DNA of 64,000 nucleotides, from the NCBI RefSeq assembly GCF_003460505.1, contig NZ_QTVG01000004.1, positions 1-64,000 of the forward strand. Reading direction: 5' to 3'. A program made the translations under genes and the position numbers. Shown piece after piece: positions 43,560 through 52,408 of this stretch (position 1 is the first letter of the stretch; the number at the start of each line of letters is the position of its first letter). Origin of the DNA: Eubacterium sp. AF36-5BH (GTDB lineage: Bacteria > Bacillota > Clostridia > Lachnospirales > Lachnospiraceae). Below the pieces are notes generated by a model, which saw nothing but the letters and a program-made list of their open reading frames with translations, was not told the DNA's origin and did not search any database.

Positions 43560-43875
43560 TAGAATTAGTGGGTATGACAAACGCGTTGAAAGGAAGAGTA
43601 GACTCTAACAAAGCTAACAGAGAGTTCTGGTTGGTGAAAAGGAACAGTGGAGTGAAAGTTGAAGATGGCCCTGGAGCGGTGAAGGTGAGTATAGTATATG
43701 AGCCGTCAACGGTTACACCCGTTATAGTGTTAATGAGGTCTGAAAGTTTAACATATTTCATTGAAGATATTTTGATGATTGATTATGAATAGATAATGAA
43801 ATTTCAGATAAAGTAAAGTGGTACCACGAAGTCAACCCTCTCGTCTTTACAAGAAGACGGGAGGGATTTTTTTCA
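43560..43875 (+). promoter_or_regulatory. T-box riboswitch of metS with terminator
   Basis: The leader shows the T-box hallmarks: GAGAGTTCTGGTTGGTGAAAA (43620-43640) in stem I, a candidate Met specifier ATG at 43698-43700, and the T-box sequence GTGGTACCACGAAG near 43818. The TGGT bulge (43819-43822) can pair with the ACCA end of tRNA(Met). A 12-bp terminator (43836-43865) with seven T follows. Uncharged tRNA(Met) should favour antitermination and metS expression. Confidence 0.92.
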
Positions 43876-43972
43876 TATAAAAGGAAATTCTATTAGATAA
43901 ATTTCACAGTTAGACTGTAGAGAGTGTAGAAATGAAATGGGATTTCAGAAAAATAGTAGAAGGAGAAGTAAA

Positions 43973-45919
43973 ATGAGCAAAACATATTATTTAACAACAG
44001 CAATTGCTTACACATCAGGTAAGCCACATATTGGAAATACTTATGAAGCAATTTTGGCAGACAGTATTGTACGTTTTAAAAGACAGCAGGGATATGACGT
44101 AAGATTCCAGACAGGAACAGATGAACATGGACAGAAAATCGAAATAAAGGCAGCAGAAGCAGGAGTAACACCAAAGGAATTTGTTGACAAAACAGCAGGT
44201 GTTATTAAAGAAATCTGGGATCAGATGAACACATCATACGACAGATTTATTAGAACAACTGATCCTGACCATGAAAAACAGGTTCAGAAGATTTTTAAGA
44301 AATTATATGACCAGGGTGATATTTACAAGGGTTACTATGAAGGTATGTACTGTACACCTTGTGAATCATTTTTTACAGAATCACAGTTAGTTGATGGAAA
44401 ATGTCCTGATTGTGGTAGAGAAGTAACTCCGGCAAAGGAAGAGGCTTACTTCTTTAGAATGAGCAAATATGCAGACAGATTAATTGAACACATTAACACA
44501 CATCCTGAATTTATACAGCCTGAATCAAGAAAGAATGAAATGATGAACAACTTCCTTCTTCCGGGACTTCAGGATTTATGCGTTTCAAGAACATCATTCA
44601 AATGGGGAATTCCTGTAGACTTTGATCCTGACCACGTAGTTTATGTATGGATTGACGCATTATCAAACTATATTACAGGATTAGGATTTGACCTTGATGG
44701 AAACAGTGATCCAATGTTTGAAAAATATTGGCCTGCAGACCTTCATTTAATTGGAAAAGATATTTTAAGATTCCATACAATTTATTGGCCAATTATGCTT
44801 ATGGCACTTGATCTTCCACTTCCAAAGCAGGTATTTGGACATCCTTGGTTATTACAGGGTGATGGTAAGATGAGTAAGTCAAAGGGTAATGTGATTTATG
44901 CTGATGATTTAGCAAGTATTTTTGGCGTAGATGCAGTTAGATACTTTGTACTTCATGAAATGCCATTTGAAAATGATGGAACTATTACATGGGATTTAAT
45001 GGTTGAGAGAATGAACTCAGACCTTGCAAATACATTAGGAAACCTTGTAAACAGAACAATTTCAATGTCAAATAAATATTTTGGTGGCGTTGTTGAAAAC
45101 AAGGGTGTAGAAGGTGACGTTGATGTAGACTTTAAGAAAGTTGTATTAGAAGCGCCTGTTAAAGCAGCAGAAAAAATGGATAAATTACGTGTTGCAGATG
45201 CAATTACAGAAATTTTTGCATTATTTAAGAGAAGCAACAAATATATTGATGAAACAATGCCTTGGGCTTTGGCAAAGGACGAAGCACAGCAGGACAGACT
45301 TGCAACAGTTCTTTACAATTTAATTGAAGCAATTAATATTGGTGCAAGCTTACTTGAGCCATTTATGCCTGAAACATCAGCAAAGATTTTGGCACAGATT
45401 AACGGTGCACCAAGAGCTTTTGATGATATGACTGAATTTGGTAAATACCAGTCAGGAAACAAGGTTGTAGAAAAGCCTGAAATTCTTTTTGCCAGAATGG
45501 ACCAGAAGGAAGTAATGGAAAAAGTTAAGGAAATCGAGGAAGCACAGAAGGCAGAAGTTCAGGGAGAAAAATATCCTGAAGTTGAAAAGAAGCCTGAAAT
45601 TACAATTGATGACTTTGACAAAATCCAGATTCAGGTTGGTGAAGTTATTAAGTGCGAGCCTGTTAAGAAGGCAAAGAAACTTTTAGTTTCACAGATTAAG
45701 ATTGGCGCAGAAACAAGACAGATTGTTTCCGGTATTGCAAAATACTATAAGCCTGAAGAAATGGTTGGAAAGAAAGTGGCTGTTATTACTAACTTAAAAC
45801 CATGTAAACTTTGTGGTGTTGAATCACAGGGTATGATTCTTGCAGCAGGAGATGATGAAGGAAATCTTTCTGTTGTAACAGTTGATAAGGATATTGTAGC
45901 AGGAAGTGAAATCTGCTAA
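43973..45919 (+). CDS. metS: Methionyl-tRNA synthetase
   Basis: A 648-aa class I aminoacyl-tRNA synthetase charging tRNA(Met). The HIGH motif is PHIGNTY, the KMSKS loop is GKMSKSKGN, and a zinc knuckle is formed by CTPCESF and CPDCGR. The last 110 residues are a C-terminal EMAPII-like tRNA-binding domain (IQIQVGEVIKCEPVKKAKKL), which promotes dimerisation. AAGGAG precedes ATG 43973. The frame opens earlier at 43937 but without a suitable ribosome-binding site. A T-box leader controls it. Confidence 0.97.
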   Translation: MSKTYYLTTAIAYTSGKPHIGNTYEAILADSIVRFKRQQGYDVRFQTGTDEHGQKIEIKAAEAGVTPKEFVDKTAGVIKEIWDQMNTSYDRFIRTTDPDHEKQVQKIFKKLYDQGDIYKGYYEGMYCTPCESFFTESQLVDGKCPDCGREVTPAKEEAYFFRMSKYADRLIEHINTHPEFIQPESRKNEMMNNFLLPGLQDLCVSRTSFKWGIPVDFDPDHVVYVWIDALSNYITGLGFDLDGNSDPMFEKYWPADLHLIGKDILRFHTIYWPIMLMALDLPLPKQVFGHPWLLQGDGKMSKSKGNVIYADDLASIFGVDAVRYFVLHEMPFENDGTITWDLMVERMNSDLANTLGNLVNRTISMSNKYFGGVVENKGVEGDVDVDFKKVVLEAPVKAAEKMDKLRVADAITEIFALFKRSNKYIDETMPWALAKDEAQQDRLATVLYNLIEAINIGASLLEPFMPETSAKILAQINGAPRAFDDMTEFGKYQSGNKVVEKPEILFARMDQKEVMEKVKEIEEAQKAEVQGEKYPEVEKKPEITIDDFDKIQIQVGEVIKCEPVKKAKKLLVSQIKIGAETRQIVSGIAKYYKPEEMVGKKVAVITNLKPCKLCGVESQGMILAAGDDEGNLSVVTVDKDIVAGSEIC

Positions 45920-45930
45920 AGTTATATGTA

Positions 45931-45975
45931 GGTTCGGGGCTTTGTCCCTGAACCCATTAAAGCAATAGTGCTTTA
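45931..45975. other. Two small hairpins between metS and tatD
   Basis: A 9-bp stem with one G-T pair (45931-45939 with 45946-45954) is followed by a 7-bp stem (45958-45964 with 45969-45975). Neither has a T run. They may be processing or stability elements in a metS-tatD mRNA. Confidence 0.5.
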
Positions 45976-45993
45976 GCATCAGGAGGAAATAAA

Positions 45994-46770
45994 ATGATTT
46001 TTGATACACATGCTCACTATGATGACGAGGCTTTTGATGACGACAGAGAGCAACTTTTAGAGAGAATGAGAAACAGAGGAGTTGAGTATATTGTTAATGT
46101 TGGAGCTTCAATGGCATCATGTAAAAGCACAATAGGTTTAATTAGAAGATTTCCATATGTATACGGAGCGTTGGGAGTACATCCTGACGAAGTGGCTGAG
46201 CTAACTGACGATGATTATAATTGGTTAGCTAAGAGCGTGTATAAACCGAAGATTGTAGCTGTTGGTGAAATTGGATTGGATTATCATTGGAATGACAATA
46301 GGGAGCAGCAGATTGCAGCTTTTGAAAGACAGATGGACATTGCAAGAAAAGCAGAACTTCCAATTATTATTCACAGTAGAGATGCTGCAAAAGATACATA
46401 TGATGTAATGAAGTCAAATAAGGCAGATGAAATTGGCGGAGTTATTCATTGTTTCTCATATACTAAAGAAATGGCAAAGCAGTTTTTAGATATGGGATTT
46501 TATCTTGGAATTGGCGGCGTTGTTACTTTTAATAATGCAAAAAAACTTCAGGAAGTTGTGGAGTATATGCCTATGGACAGAATGGTTATAGAAACAGATT
46601 GTCCATATCTTGCACCTGTTCCAAACAGAGGTAAGAGAAATGATTCCTTTAATCTCCCTTATGTTGTAAGTAAAATTGCTGAAATTAAAGGTATAAGTTC
46701 CGACGAGGTAATTGATATAACAAGCGAAAATGCAAAGAAGTTATACGGAATTGTACAAAATCAAATATAA
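45994..46770 (+). CDS. tatD: TatD-family metal-dependent hydrolase
   Basis: A 258-aa TIM-barrel metal hydrolase of the TatD family, reported as 3'-5' exodeoxyribonuclease and D-aminoacyl-related hydrolase. Metal-binding residues are visible in FDTHAHYDDEAF, GEIGLDYHW, IIHSRDA and VIETDCPYL. AGGAGG precedes ATG 45994. The order metS-tatD-rsmA is conserved in Firmicutes, although rnmV, often between the last two, is missing. Confidence 0.93.
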   Translation: MIFDTHAHYDDEAFDDDREQLLERMRNRGVEYIVNVGASMASCKSTIGLIRRFPYVYGALGVHPDEVAELTDDDYNWLAKSVYKPKIVAVGEIGLDYHWNDNREQQIAAFERQMDIARKAELPIIIHSRDAAKDTYDVMKSNKADEIGGVIHCFSYTKEMAKQFLDMGFYLGIGGVVTFNNAKKLQEVVEYMPMDRMVIETDCPYLAPVPNRGKRNDSFNLPYVVSKIAEIKGISSDEVIDITSENAKKLYGIVQNQI

Positions 46771-46849
46771 ATTTGATTAGTGAATTAAAGCAAATTAAAG
46801 TTTTAAATTAATTTTATATTAATTATAGAAGTAATTAGTGAGGTATTAT

Positions 46850-47725
46850 ATGGCATATTTAGGTTCGCCTAGTGCAACTAAAGAAATTATTAATAAATAC
46901 AGTTTTGCTTTTCAAAAAAAATTTGGACAAAACTTTTTAATTGATTCTAATATATTAGAGAGCATTGTAAGTGCGGCTGATATTACAAAGGATGATTTCG
47001 TCCTTGAAATTGGACCTGGAATAGGAACAATGACACAGTATTTATGTGAGGCAGCGCGTCAGGTAGTGGCTGTTGAAATTGATAAAATGCTTATTCCAAT
47101 TTTAAAAGATACATTGTCTGAATATGATAATGTAGAAGTGATTAATCAGGATGTTTTAAAACTGGATATTAAAGCTCTTGCACAGGAAAAGAACAATGGA
47201 AAGCCAATTAAGGTTGTAGCTAATTTGCCATATTATATTACAACACCAATTATTATGGGCTTGTTTGAAAGCAAGGTTCCTATTGAAAGTATTACCATTA
47301 TGGTACAAAAGGAAGTTGCCGACAGAATGCAGACAGGTCCCGGTTCAAAAGATTATGGTGCTTTATCTCTTGCGGTTCAGTATTACGCAGATGCTAAGGT
47401 GCAGTTAAATGTATCAGCGTCATGTTTTATGCCAAGACCTAATGTGGATTCTGCAGTAATCAAATTAACTGCTCATGAAAAGCCAGTGGTTGATGTTGAC
47501 GAAACATTAATGTTTAAAGTAATTAGAGCAAGCTTCAATCAGAGAAGAAAAACGTTAGTAAATGGTTTGAAAAATTCTTCCGAATTGGACTACACAAAGG
47601 AAGAAATAGTTCAGGCAATTAAAGCAATTGGCAAAGAAGAAAACATCCGCGGAGAAAAGTTGACTTTAGAAGAATTTGCTGCATTAAGTAATAGCTTGAA
47701 GGTGGTAAGAAAGATGAATCAATGA
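46850..47725 (+). CDS. rsmA: 16S rRNA dimethyladenosine transferase RsmA/KsgA
   Basis: A 291-aa SAM-dependent methyltransferase that dimethylates A1518 and A1519 near the 3' end of 16S rRNA. KKFGQNFLID and EIGPGIGTMTQYL form the SAM site, and NLPYYITTPII is the catalytic motif. The C-terminal FNQRRKTLVNGL is typical. GTGAGG at 46838-46843 sits 6 nt before ATG 46850. The upstream in-frame GTG at 46838 is part of that site. The frame ends with VVRKMNQ and coding-like sequence continues in another frame just beyond. Confidence 0.94.
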   Translation: MAYLGSPSATKEIINKYSFAFQKKFGQNFLIDSNILESIVSAADITKDDFVLEIGPGIGTMTQYLCEAARQVVAVEIDKMLIPILKDTLSEYDNVEVINQDVLKLDIKALAQEKNNGKPIKVVANLPYYITTPIIMGLFESKVPIESITIMVQKEVADRMQTGPGSKDYGALSLAVQYYADAKVQLNVSASCFMPRPNVDSAVIKLTAHEKPVVDVDETLMFKVIRASFNQRRKTLVNGLKNSSELDYTKEEIVQAIKAIGKEENIRGEKLTLEEFAALSNSLKVVRKMNQ

Positions 47726-47729
47726 TGCA

Positions 47730-47864
47730 TTGAAAACTACTTCACGTCCAGATGTTAGTAATGATTTGTTTAATGAGGTTGAGACGGAACTGTTAGAGGA
47801 TGGTTTTAAACCAATTGATGTGCCGGAAAACGATTTAAAATTATTAAATTCGTTAATAAATTAA
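47730..47864 (+). pseudogene. Coding-like fragment after rsmA, possibly frameshifted small gene
   Basis: The frame 47718-47864 is open and encodes a protein-like segment (KTTSRPDVSNDLFNEVETEL then LEDGFKPIDVPENDLKLL) with normal composition. Its first conventional start codon is TTG 47730, which has no ribosome-binding site. In a different frame, AAGGTGG (47699-47705) precedes ATG 47714, which reads MNQ and stops. Removing one base near 47723 would join that start to the fragment as a 50-residue protein. It is either a decayed small gene, a frameshifted one, or an rsmA extension. I do not recognise the family. Confidence 0.4.
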
Positions 47865-48006
47865 TCGATAATATAAAAAAAATTTTAACGGAGTTGTATT
47901 GTGATATCAGTATAGCTTCTTTTTTTATACAATAAGTGTAACACGAATTTTTGATGTTTCAAAAACATATAATTTACAAAAATAGGAACTGCTCTATTGG
48001 TAAAAC

Positions 48007-48744
48007 ATGATATCAGTAAAAAGTTATAAAAAAATGGAAATTTTCATGGCGATTATTCTGCTTGTTTCCGTAACTGCAATTGCCTGTAACATGGAAAAAG
48101 TAGTGAAAGAGCCGACAAAAGAAAAAGGCGAAGTAGTAACCACAAAAAAATTTAATGGAAAAACTGTTGTAATTGATCCGGGGCATGGTGGAGATGATCC
48201 GGGAAAAATTGGTGTAAATAAAGAGAAAGAAAAAGATGTGAATTTGGCTATTAGTAAGAAACTTTTTCAGGTACTAAATGAACAGGGGTATAAGGTTGTA
48301 CTAACCAGAAGCGAAGATGTTGTTTTGGGGGATGGAGATAAGTTTTCTAAAATAAGCGATTTAAATAAACGCTGTGAAATAATAAACAACGCCTATGAAG
48401 AAAATAATAAATGTATTATGGTTAGTATTCACCAAAACAGCTTTACGCAGACTTCAGTTCATGGAGCACAAAGTTTTTATTTTCAAAGGTCAGAGCAAAG
48501 CAAGCTGCTAGGTGAAACTTTGCAGAAAATCCTAAATGAAAAGGTAAATGATAAAGAAAAAAAGGCAAAGCCAAATGACAGTTACTATATTTTAATAAAT
48601 TCAAAATGTCCGGGAATAATTGTAGAGTGTGGTTTTTTAAGCAATAGCGATGAGGCAACAAAATTGACAAATGAAACATATCAAAAAGAGCTGGCAGAAA
48701 TCTTGAGTGAAGGTATTTCTACATACTTTAATATGCAGCGATAA
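48007..48744 (+). CDS. N-acetylmuramoyl-L-alanine amidase (Amidase_3, CwlD-like)
   Basis: A 245-aa exported zinc amidase. A hydrophobic N-terminal anchor (about 10-28) precedes the Amidase_3 domain. Zinc ligands are visible in VVIDPGHGGDDPG and VSIHQNSF, and the catalytic Glu lies in IIVECGFLSN. Its size and single-domain form match CwlD, which acts on spore cortex peptidoglycan, but a vegetative wall role is equally possible. ATG 48007 lacks a strong ribosome-binding site. Confidence 0.9.
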   Translation: MISVKSYKKMEIFMAIILLVSVTAIACNMEKVVKEPTKEKGEVVTTKKFNGKTVVIDPGHGGDDPGKIGVNKEKEKDVNLAISKKLFQVLNEQGYKVVLTRSEDVVLGDGDKFSKISDLNKRCEIINNAYEENNKCIMVSIHQNSFTQTSVHGAQSFYFQRSEQSKLLGETLQKILNEKVNDKEKKAKPNDSYYILINSKCPGIIVECGFLSNSDEATKLTNETYQKELAEILSEGISTYFNMQR

Positions 48745-48840
48745 ATGGCGATTCCTGGTGAAAAGATAAAGGCGTCTAACGTTGTATTTTAGATGTAATT
48801 ATGATAAAATAAAACGGATATAGGTCAGGTGAGGCGAGAA

Positions 48841-49908
48841 ATGAACACGAAGATAATTAACATTGATAAAGACAATATAGATGGGGAAGCATTAAAGGAA
48901 GCAGGGCAGATTATTCGAGATGGAGGCCTTGTTGCATTTCCAACAGAAACGGTTTATGGATTGGGTGCAAATGCACTTGACGCCCAGGCAGCTATGAAGG
49001 TTTATGCTGCGAAAGGACGCCCATCAGACAACCCATTAATTGCACATATTTGTGACATAGAAATGCTGAAACCATTGGTAAAGAAAATACCACCGGTGGC
49101 AGAAAAATTAATGGATGCTTTTTGGCCGGGACCACTTACTTTAATTTTTGAGAAAAGCGATATTGTTCCAAAAGGAACAACAGGTGGCTTGGATACTGTG
49201 GCTATCAGATTTCCAAATCATCCTATTGCAAGCAGATTAATTAAAGAAGCCGGAACAAGCATTGCGGCACCAAGTGCCAACTTATCAGGTAAGCCAAGTC
49301 CAACACTTGGTGAGCATGTAATCGATGATTTGGACGGTCGCATTGATATGATTATTGATGGTGGCATGGTAGGAATGGGATTGGAGTCTACAATTATAGA
49401 TGTAACAGTAGATCCACCTCTTGTTTTACGACCAGGATTTATAACATACGAAATGGCAAAGAAGGTTGTTAGCAACCTTGAGATAGATCAGGCCATTTTG
49501 AAGAAACCGGTAGAAGGTTTGAAACCAAAAGCTCCGGGTATGAAATACAGACATTATGCACCGGCAGCAGATTTTCGTATTTTTAAAGGTGATGCGAATA
49601 AAGTTGCTCAGCACATAATTGATTCAGCTAATGCAAAAGCTGAAGAAGGAAAGAAGACAGGAATAATAACAGCTAACCAGCATTTAGGATTGTACCAGGG
49701 AAAAATAAATGAGAACATTAAGGTAGTATCTCTGGGCGATTTGGACAAGCCGGAAACAATAGCAAACATGTTGTTTAAAGCGCTTCGCGATTTTGACAAA
49801 GAGGGAACTGAATTCATTTTTGGGGAAGCTTTTTCAGAGGACAACATTGGATGGGCTATTATGAACAGGCTTACAAAGGCAGCTGGTTATAACATAATGG
49901 ATGTGTAG
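48841..49908 (+). CDS. Threonylcarbamoyl-AMP synthase Sua5/YwlC
   Basis: A 355-aa enzyme making threonylcarbamoyl-AMP from threonine, bicarbonate and ATP for the t6A37 modification of tRNA. The YrdC domain has VAFPTETVYGLGANA, KGRPSDNPLIAH and SIAAPSANLSGKPSPT. A C-terminal Sua5 domain with APGMKYRHYAP follows, so it is the long Sua5 form. GAGG at 48831-48834 fits ATG 48841. The in-frame GTG 48829 is too close to it. The neighbouring LMW-phosphatase-like gene is a conserved partner of Sua5 in Firmicutes. Confidence 0.95.
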   Translation: MNTKIINIDKDNIDGEALKEAGQIIRDGGLVAFPTETVYGLGANALDAQAAMKVYAAKGRPSDNPLIAHICDIEMLKPLVKKIPPVAEKLMDAFWPGPLTLIFEKSDIVPKGTTGGLDTVAIRFPNHPIASRLIKEAGTSIAAPSANLSGKPSPTLGEHVIDDLDGRIDMIIDGGMVGMGLESTIIDVTVDPPLVLRPGFITYEMAKKVVSNLEIDQAILKKPVEGLKPKAPGMKYRHYAPAADFRIFKGDANKVAQHIIDSANAKAEEGKKTGIITANQHLGLYQGKINENIKVVSLGDLDKPETIANMLFKALRDFDKEGTEFIFGEAFSEDNIGWAIMNRLTKAAGYNIMDV

Positions 49909-49923
49909 CAGTTCGGAGGAAAA

Positions 49924-50376
49924 ATGTTAGAATATTCAAAAGTAATATTTGTAACTGATACAGACACTTCGTTAGGACCATTGGCGGCAGCTCTACTTAA
50001 GCATTATTTACCACAGGAGAGAGCTACTATTGAGTCTAAGGGACTAGCAGTGTTATTTCCGGAACCTATGAACCCAAAGACCGTTGCCATTGCAGCGTCA
50101 AAGGGGATTGAAATTGACAGAAGTTCAGTCCAATTAACAGGTGAAGATTTTGGAAAAGATGTATTGGTACTTGTATTAGACGAAACAAAGAAGCAGGGCA
50201 TTTATGATGACTTTGCTGAAGCAGTGAATGTCTATACACTTAAAGAGTATATTAATGAGCAAGGAAGTATAACTAACCCGGATGGTGGGGAACTTGCTGA
50301 TTATGCGAAACTTTATGAAACGGTTGATGAAGTGATTATAAAGTTAGCGAATAAGTTAAAACATAATAAGATATAA
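49924..50376 (+). CDS. Low-molecular-weight phosphatase homologue without catalytic residues
   Basis: A 150-aa protein with the LMW protein-tyrosine/arginine phosphatase fold (YwlE-like position after Sua5). The canonical active-site loop C-x5-R-S is replaced: residues 10-19 read [10 protein letters not shown], with Thr at the nucleophile, Leu at the Arg and Gly at the Ser positions. The general-acid Asp of the DP motif near the C-terminus reads Asn in [10 protein letters not shown]. The scaffold is otherwise intact, so it looks like a maintained pseudophosphatase. AGGAGG precedes ATG 49924. Confidence 0.78.
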   Translation: MLEYSKVIFVTDTDTSLGPLAAALLKHYLPQERATIESKGLAVLFPEPMNPKTVAIAASKGIEIDRSSVQLTGEDFGKDVLVLVLDETKKQGIYDDFAEAVNVYTLKEYINEQGSITNPDGGELADYAKLYETVDEVIIKLANKLKHNKI

Positions 50377-50395
50377 TATGTACGGAGGAAGAAAC

Positions 50396-51025
50396 ATGGC
50401 AAAGATAATGATAATGGATCATCCATTGATTCAGCACAAGATTGGAATTATCAGACAGACAACTACAGGAACAAAGGATTTCAGACAGTTAATAAGCGAA
50501 ATTGCAATGCTTATTACTTATGAAGCAACAAGAGATTTAGAGCTTGAAGATGTAGAAATTGAAACACCTATTTGTAAAACAATAATTAAGCAGTTAGGTG
50601 GAAAGAAACTTGCAATCGTTCCAATTCTTAGAGCTGGTTTAGGTATGGTTGATGGTATGCTTGCACTTATTCCATCAGCAAAGGTTGGACATATTGGTCT
50701 TTACAGGGATCCAGTAACAGCAGAACCTCACGAGTATTATTGCAAGCTTCCTGAAGATTGCGATAAGAGAGAAGTTTTTGTGGTAGATCCAATGCTTGCA
50801 ACAGGTGGTTCAGCTATTGCAGCAATCCAGATGTTAAAGGACAAGGGCGTTAAGAACATTAGACTTATGTGTATTATTGCAGCACCTGAAGGAATTGAAG
50901 CTTTTGAAAAGGCTCATCCGGACGTAGATGTTTACATTGGTGCAAAAGACGAAAAATTAAACGAACACAAATATATTGTTCCAGGTCTTGGCGATGCAGG
51001 AGACAGAATTTTCGGAACAAAATAG
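50396..51025 (+). CDS. upp: Uracil phosphoribosyltransferase
   Basis: A 209-aa pyrimidine-salvage enzyme converting uracil and PRPP to [15 protein letters not shown] and the PRPP-binding loop [16 protein letters not shown] are present, and the uracil-binding C-terminus is [22 protein letters not shown] fits ATG 50396. The frame also opens at 50378, upstream of that site. It lies 19 nt after the pseudophosphatase gene. Confidence 0.96.
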   Translation: MAKIMIMDHPLIQHKIGIIRQTTTGTKDFRQLISEIAMLITYEATRDLELEDVEIETPICKTIIKQLGGKKLAIVPILRAGLGMVDGMLALIPSAKVGHIGLYRDPVTAEPHEYYCKLPEDCDKREVFVVDPMLATGGSAIAAIQMLKDKGVKNIRLMCIIAAPEGIEAFEKAHPDVDVYIGAKDEKLNEHKYIVPGLGDAGDRIFGTK

Positions 51026-51032
51026 TAACTAG

Positions 51033-51078
51033 AAATGAAGAAAGACTTTTCTTAAGGAGAAGGATTTCTTCATTTTTA
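51033..51078 (+). terminator. Terminator of upp
   Basis: A perfect 11-bp stem (51033-51043 with 51065-51075) is followed by T. Confidence 0.85.
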
Positions 51079-51130
51079 ATATAAGAAGGATTTTAAATAT
51101 GAGGGCAAAACATGATTGGAGGACGAGACA

Positions 51131-51619
51131 ATGAGTAACAAAAGAAAAGACTATATTTCATGGAACGAATATTTTATGGGCGTGGCATCGTTAGCTGCGT
51201 TGCGCTCAAAGGATCCAAATACTCAGGTGGGAGCCTGTATTGTAAGTGAAGATAACAAGATTTTGTCAATGGGATATAACGGACTTCCAATTGGCTGTAG
51301 TGACGATGAATTTCCTTGGAATAGGGAAAGCGACGATCCTTATGACAACAAATATTTTTATACAACTCATAGCGAACTAAATGCAATATTAAATTATCGC
51401 GGCGGTAGTTTAGAAGGGGCAAAAATATATGTAACTTTATTCCCTTGCAATGAATGTGCCAAGGCGATTATTCAATGTGGCATAAAGGAAGTTATTTACG
51501 GAGACGACAAATATGGTGACACTTCATCTGTGAAAGCTTCTAAAAGAATGATGGAAGCAGCGGGAGTTAAATACACATCATATGAAAAGTCAGGAAAGGA
51601 AATAAAAATAAAGTTGTAG
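51131..51619 (+). CDS. dCMP/cytidine deaminase family (ComEB-like)
   Basis: A 162-aa zinc deaminase, most likely dCMP to dUMP for thymidylate synthesis. The zinc and proton-shuttle motif is THSELNAILN (HxE), and the second zinc site is PCNECAKAI (PCxxC). The N-terminal ISWNEYFMGVASLAALRSKD is family-typical. GGAGG at 51118-51122 fits ATG 51131. The earlier TTG at 51116 overlaps it. It sits next to upp, in keeping with pyrimidine metabolism. Confidence 0.92.
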   Translation: MSNKRKDYISWNEYFMGVASLAALRSKDPNTQVGACIVSEDNKILSMGYNGLPIGCSDDEFPWNRESDDPYDNKYFYTTHSELNAILNYRGGSLEGAKIYVTLFPCNECAKAIIQCGIKEVIYGDDKYGDTSSVKASKRMMEAAGVKYTSYEKSGKEIKIKL

Positions 51620-51778
51620 AAGTTTTATATTTTATGCGGTAAACCTGTAACTAGGGTGCGGTATAAATTATAATTTAGTTGATTTATAATTGTAAAAATA
51701 AAAGTAAAAGGTATATATTTGTAGTAACAAATAATTGAAATCTGAATAGTATAAAATGATAAACTATTAGGATTGATT

Positions 51779-52168
51779 ATGGACTATAAATATATACCTT
51801 TTTACGTTCAGGGAAATGCAATAAATGGATTTTATTATGGACAATGGAATCAAATGTCAGACAGAGATATTGATTATGTTAAGGAAATGTACCCGATAGC
51901 TTTTATGACAATTCAGGATTGGGTCGAAAGAGAGTGTGACAAACAGGAGTTTGCAGGAAGTCTAATGTTTGATGAATATCCCGATAAATTAGGTGTTTTG
52001 CAAATGGTAAACAACATATTCAGGCGGGTTAAGGAAGAGGAAGAACAGTGTGGCGACGGAGAAAACTGTATTAAATATCCGGATGATCAGTGGCTTAAAG
52101 ATATAATTATGGTTTTGCTGTTAAATGAAATGTACAGAAGAAGGCAAAACAGAAGAAGATATTATTGA
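51779..52168 (+). CDS. Hypothetical protein, Tyr/Arg-rich
   Basis: A 129-aa protein I do not recognise. The N-terminus is aromatic (YKYIPFYVQGNAINGFYYGQ), the middle is helical and acidic (VKEEEEQCGDGENC), and the C-terminus is a hydrophobic helix ending in basic residues (NEMYRRRQNRRRYY). No signal peptide is seen. A TTAGGA site precedes ATG 51779. The terminal Arg/Tyr cluster is reminiscent of small coat or wall-associated proteins, but that is only an impression. Confidence 0.65.
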   Translation: MDYKYIPFYVQGNAINGFYYGQWNQMSDRDIDYVKEMYPIAFMTIQDWVERECDKQEFAGSLMFDEYPDKLGVLQMVNNIFRRVKEEEEQCGDGENCIKYPDDQWLKDIIMVLLLNEMYRRRQNRRRYY

Positions 52169-52307
52169 AAAATCGTAAAATAGAAGAATATATTATTAGA
52201 AAGATATTGTTGGAAAAGAGCAAAATGGAAAGAAATTACCCTATTTTATTTTCGAAAATGTGTAATTATTTTCATTTTTGTGCAAATAAAAATTTTATTA
52301 CACAAAA

Positions 52308-52346
52308 AAATCTGGAAGAAATAACACTCTTCCAGATTTTATCTTT
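52308..52346. terminator. Bidirectional terminator
   Basis: A perfect 12-bp stem (52308-52319 with 52328-52339) has an A run on the left and T-rich sequence on the right. It can end the + strand hypothetical gene and the - strand hemolysin-III gene. Confidence 0.88.
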
Positions 52347-52408
52347 TTAGATCGTTAAACTTTTATAGAAAAGTTTGAAGACTTATAAGTTTATCGAAAA
52401 TTATAAGG

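Noticed and set aside
43568..43792. 74-codon open frame upstream of metS
   Set aside because: It lies entirely inside the T-box leader, whose conserved stem I and T-box sequences explain the region. It has no ribosome-binding site.
52165..52350. 61-codon frame after the hypothetical gene
   Set aside because: It runs through the bidirectional terminator at 52308-52346 and has no ribosome-binding site.
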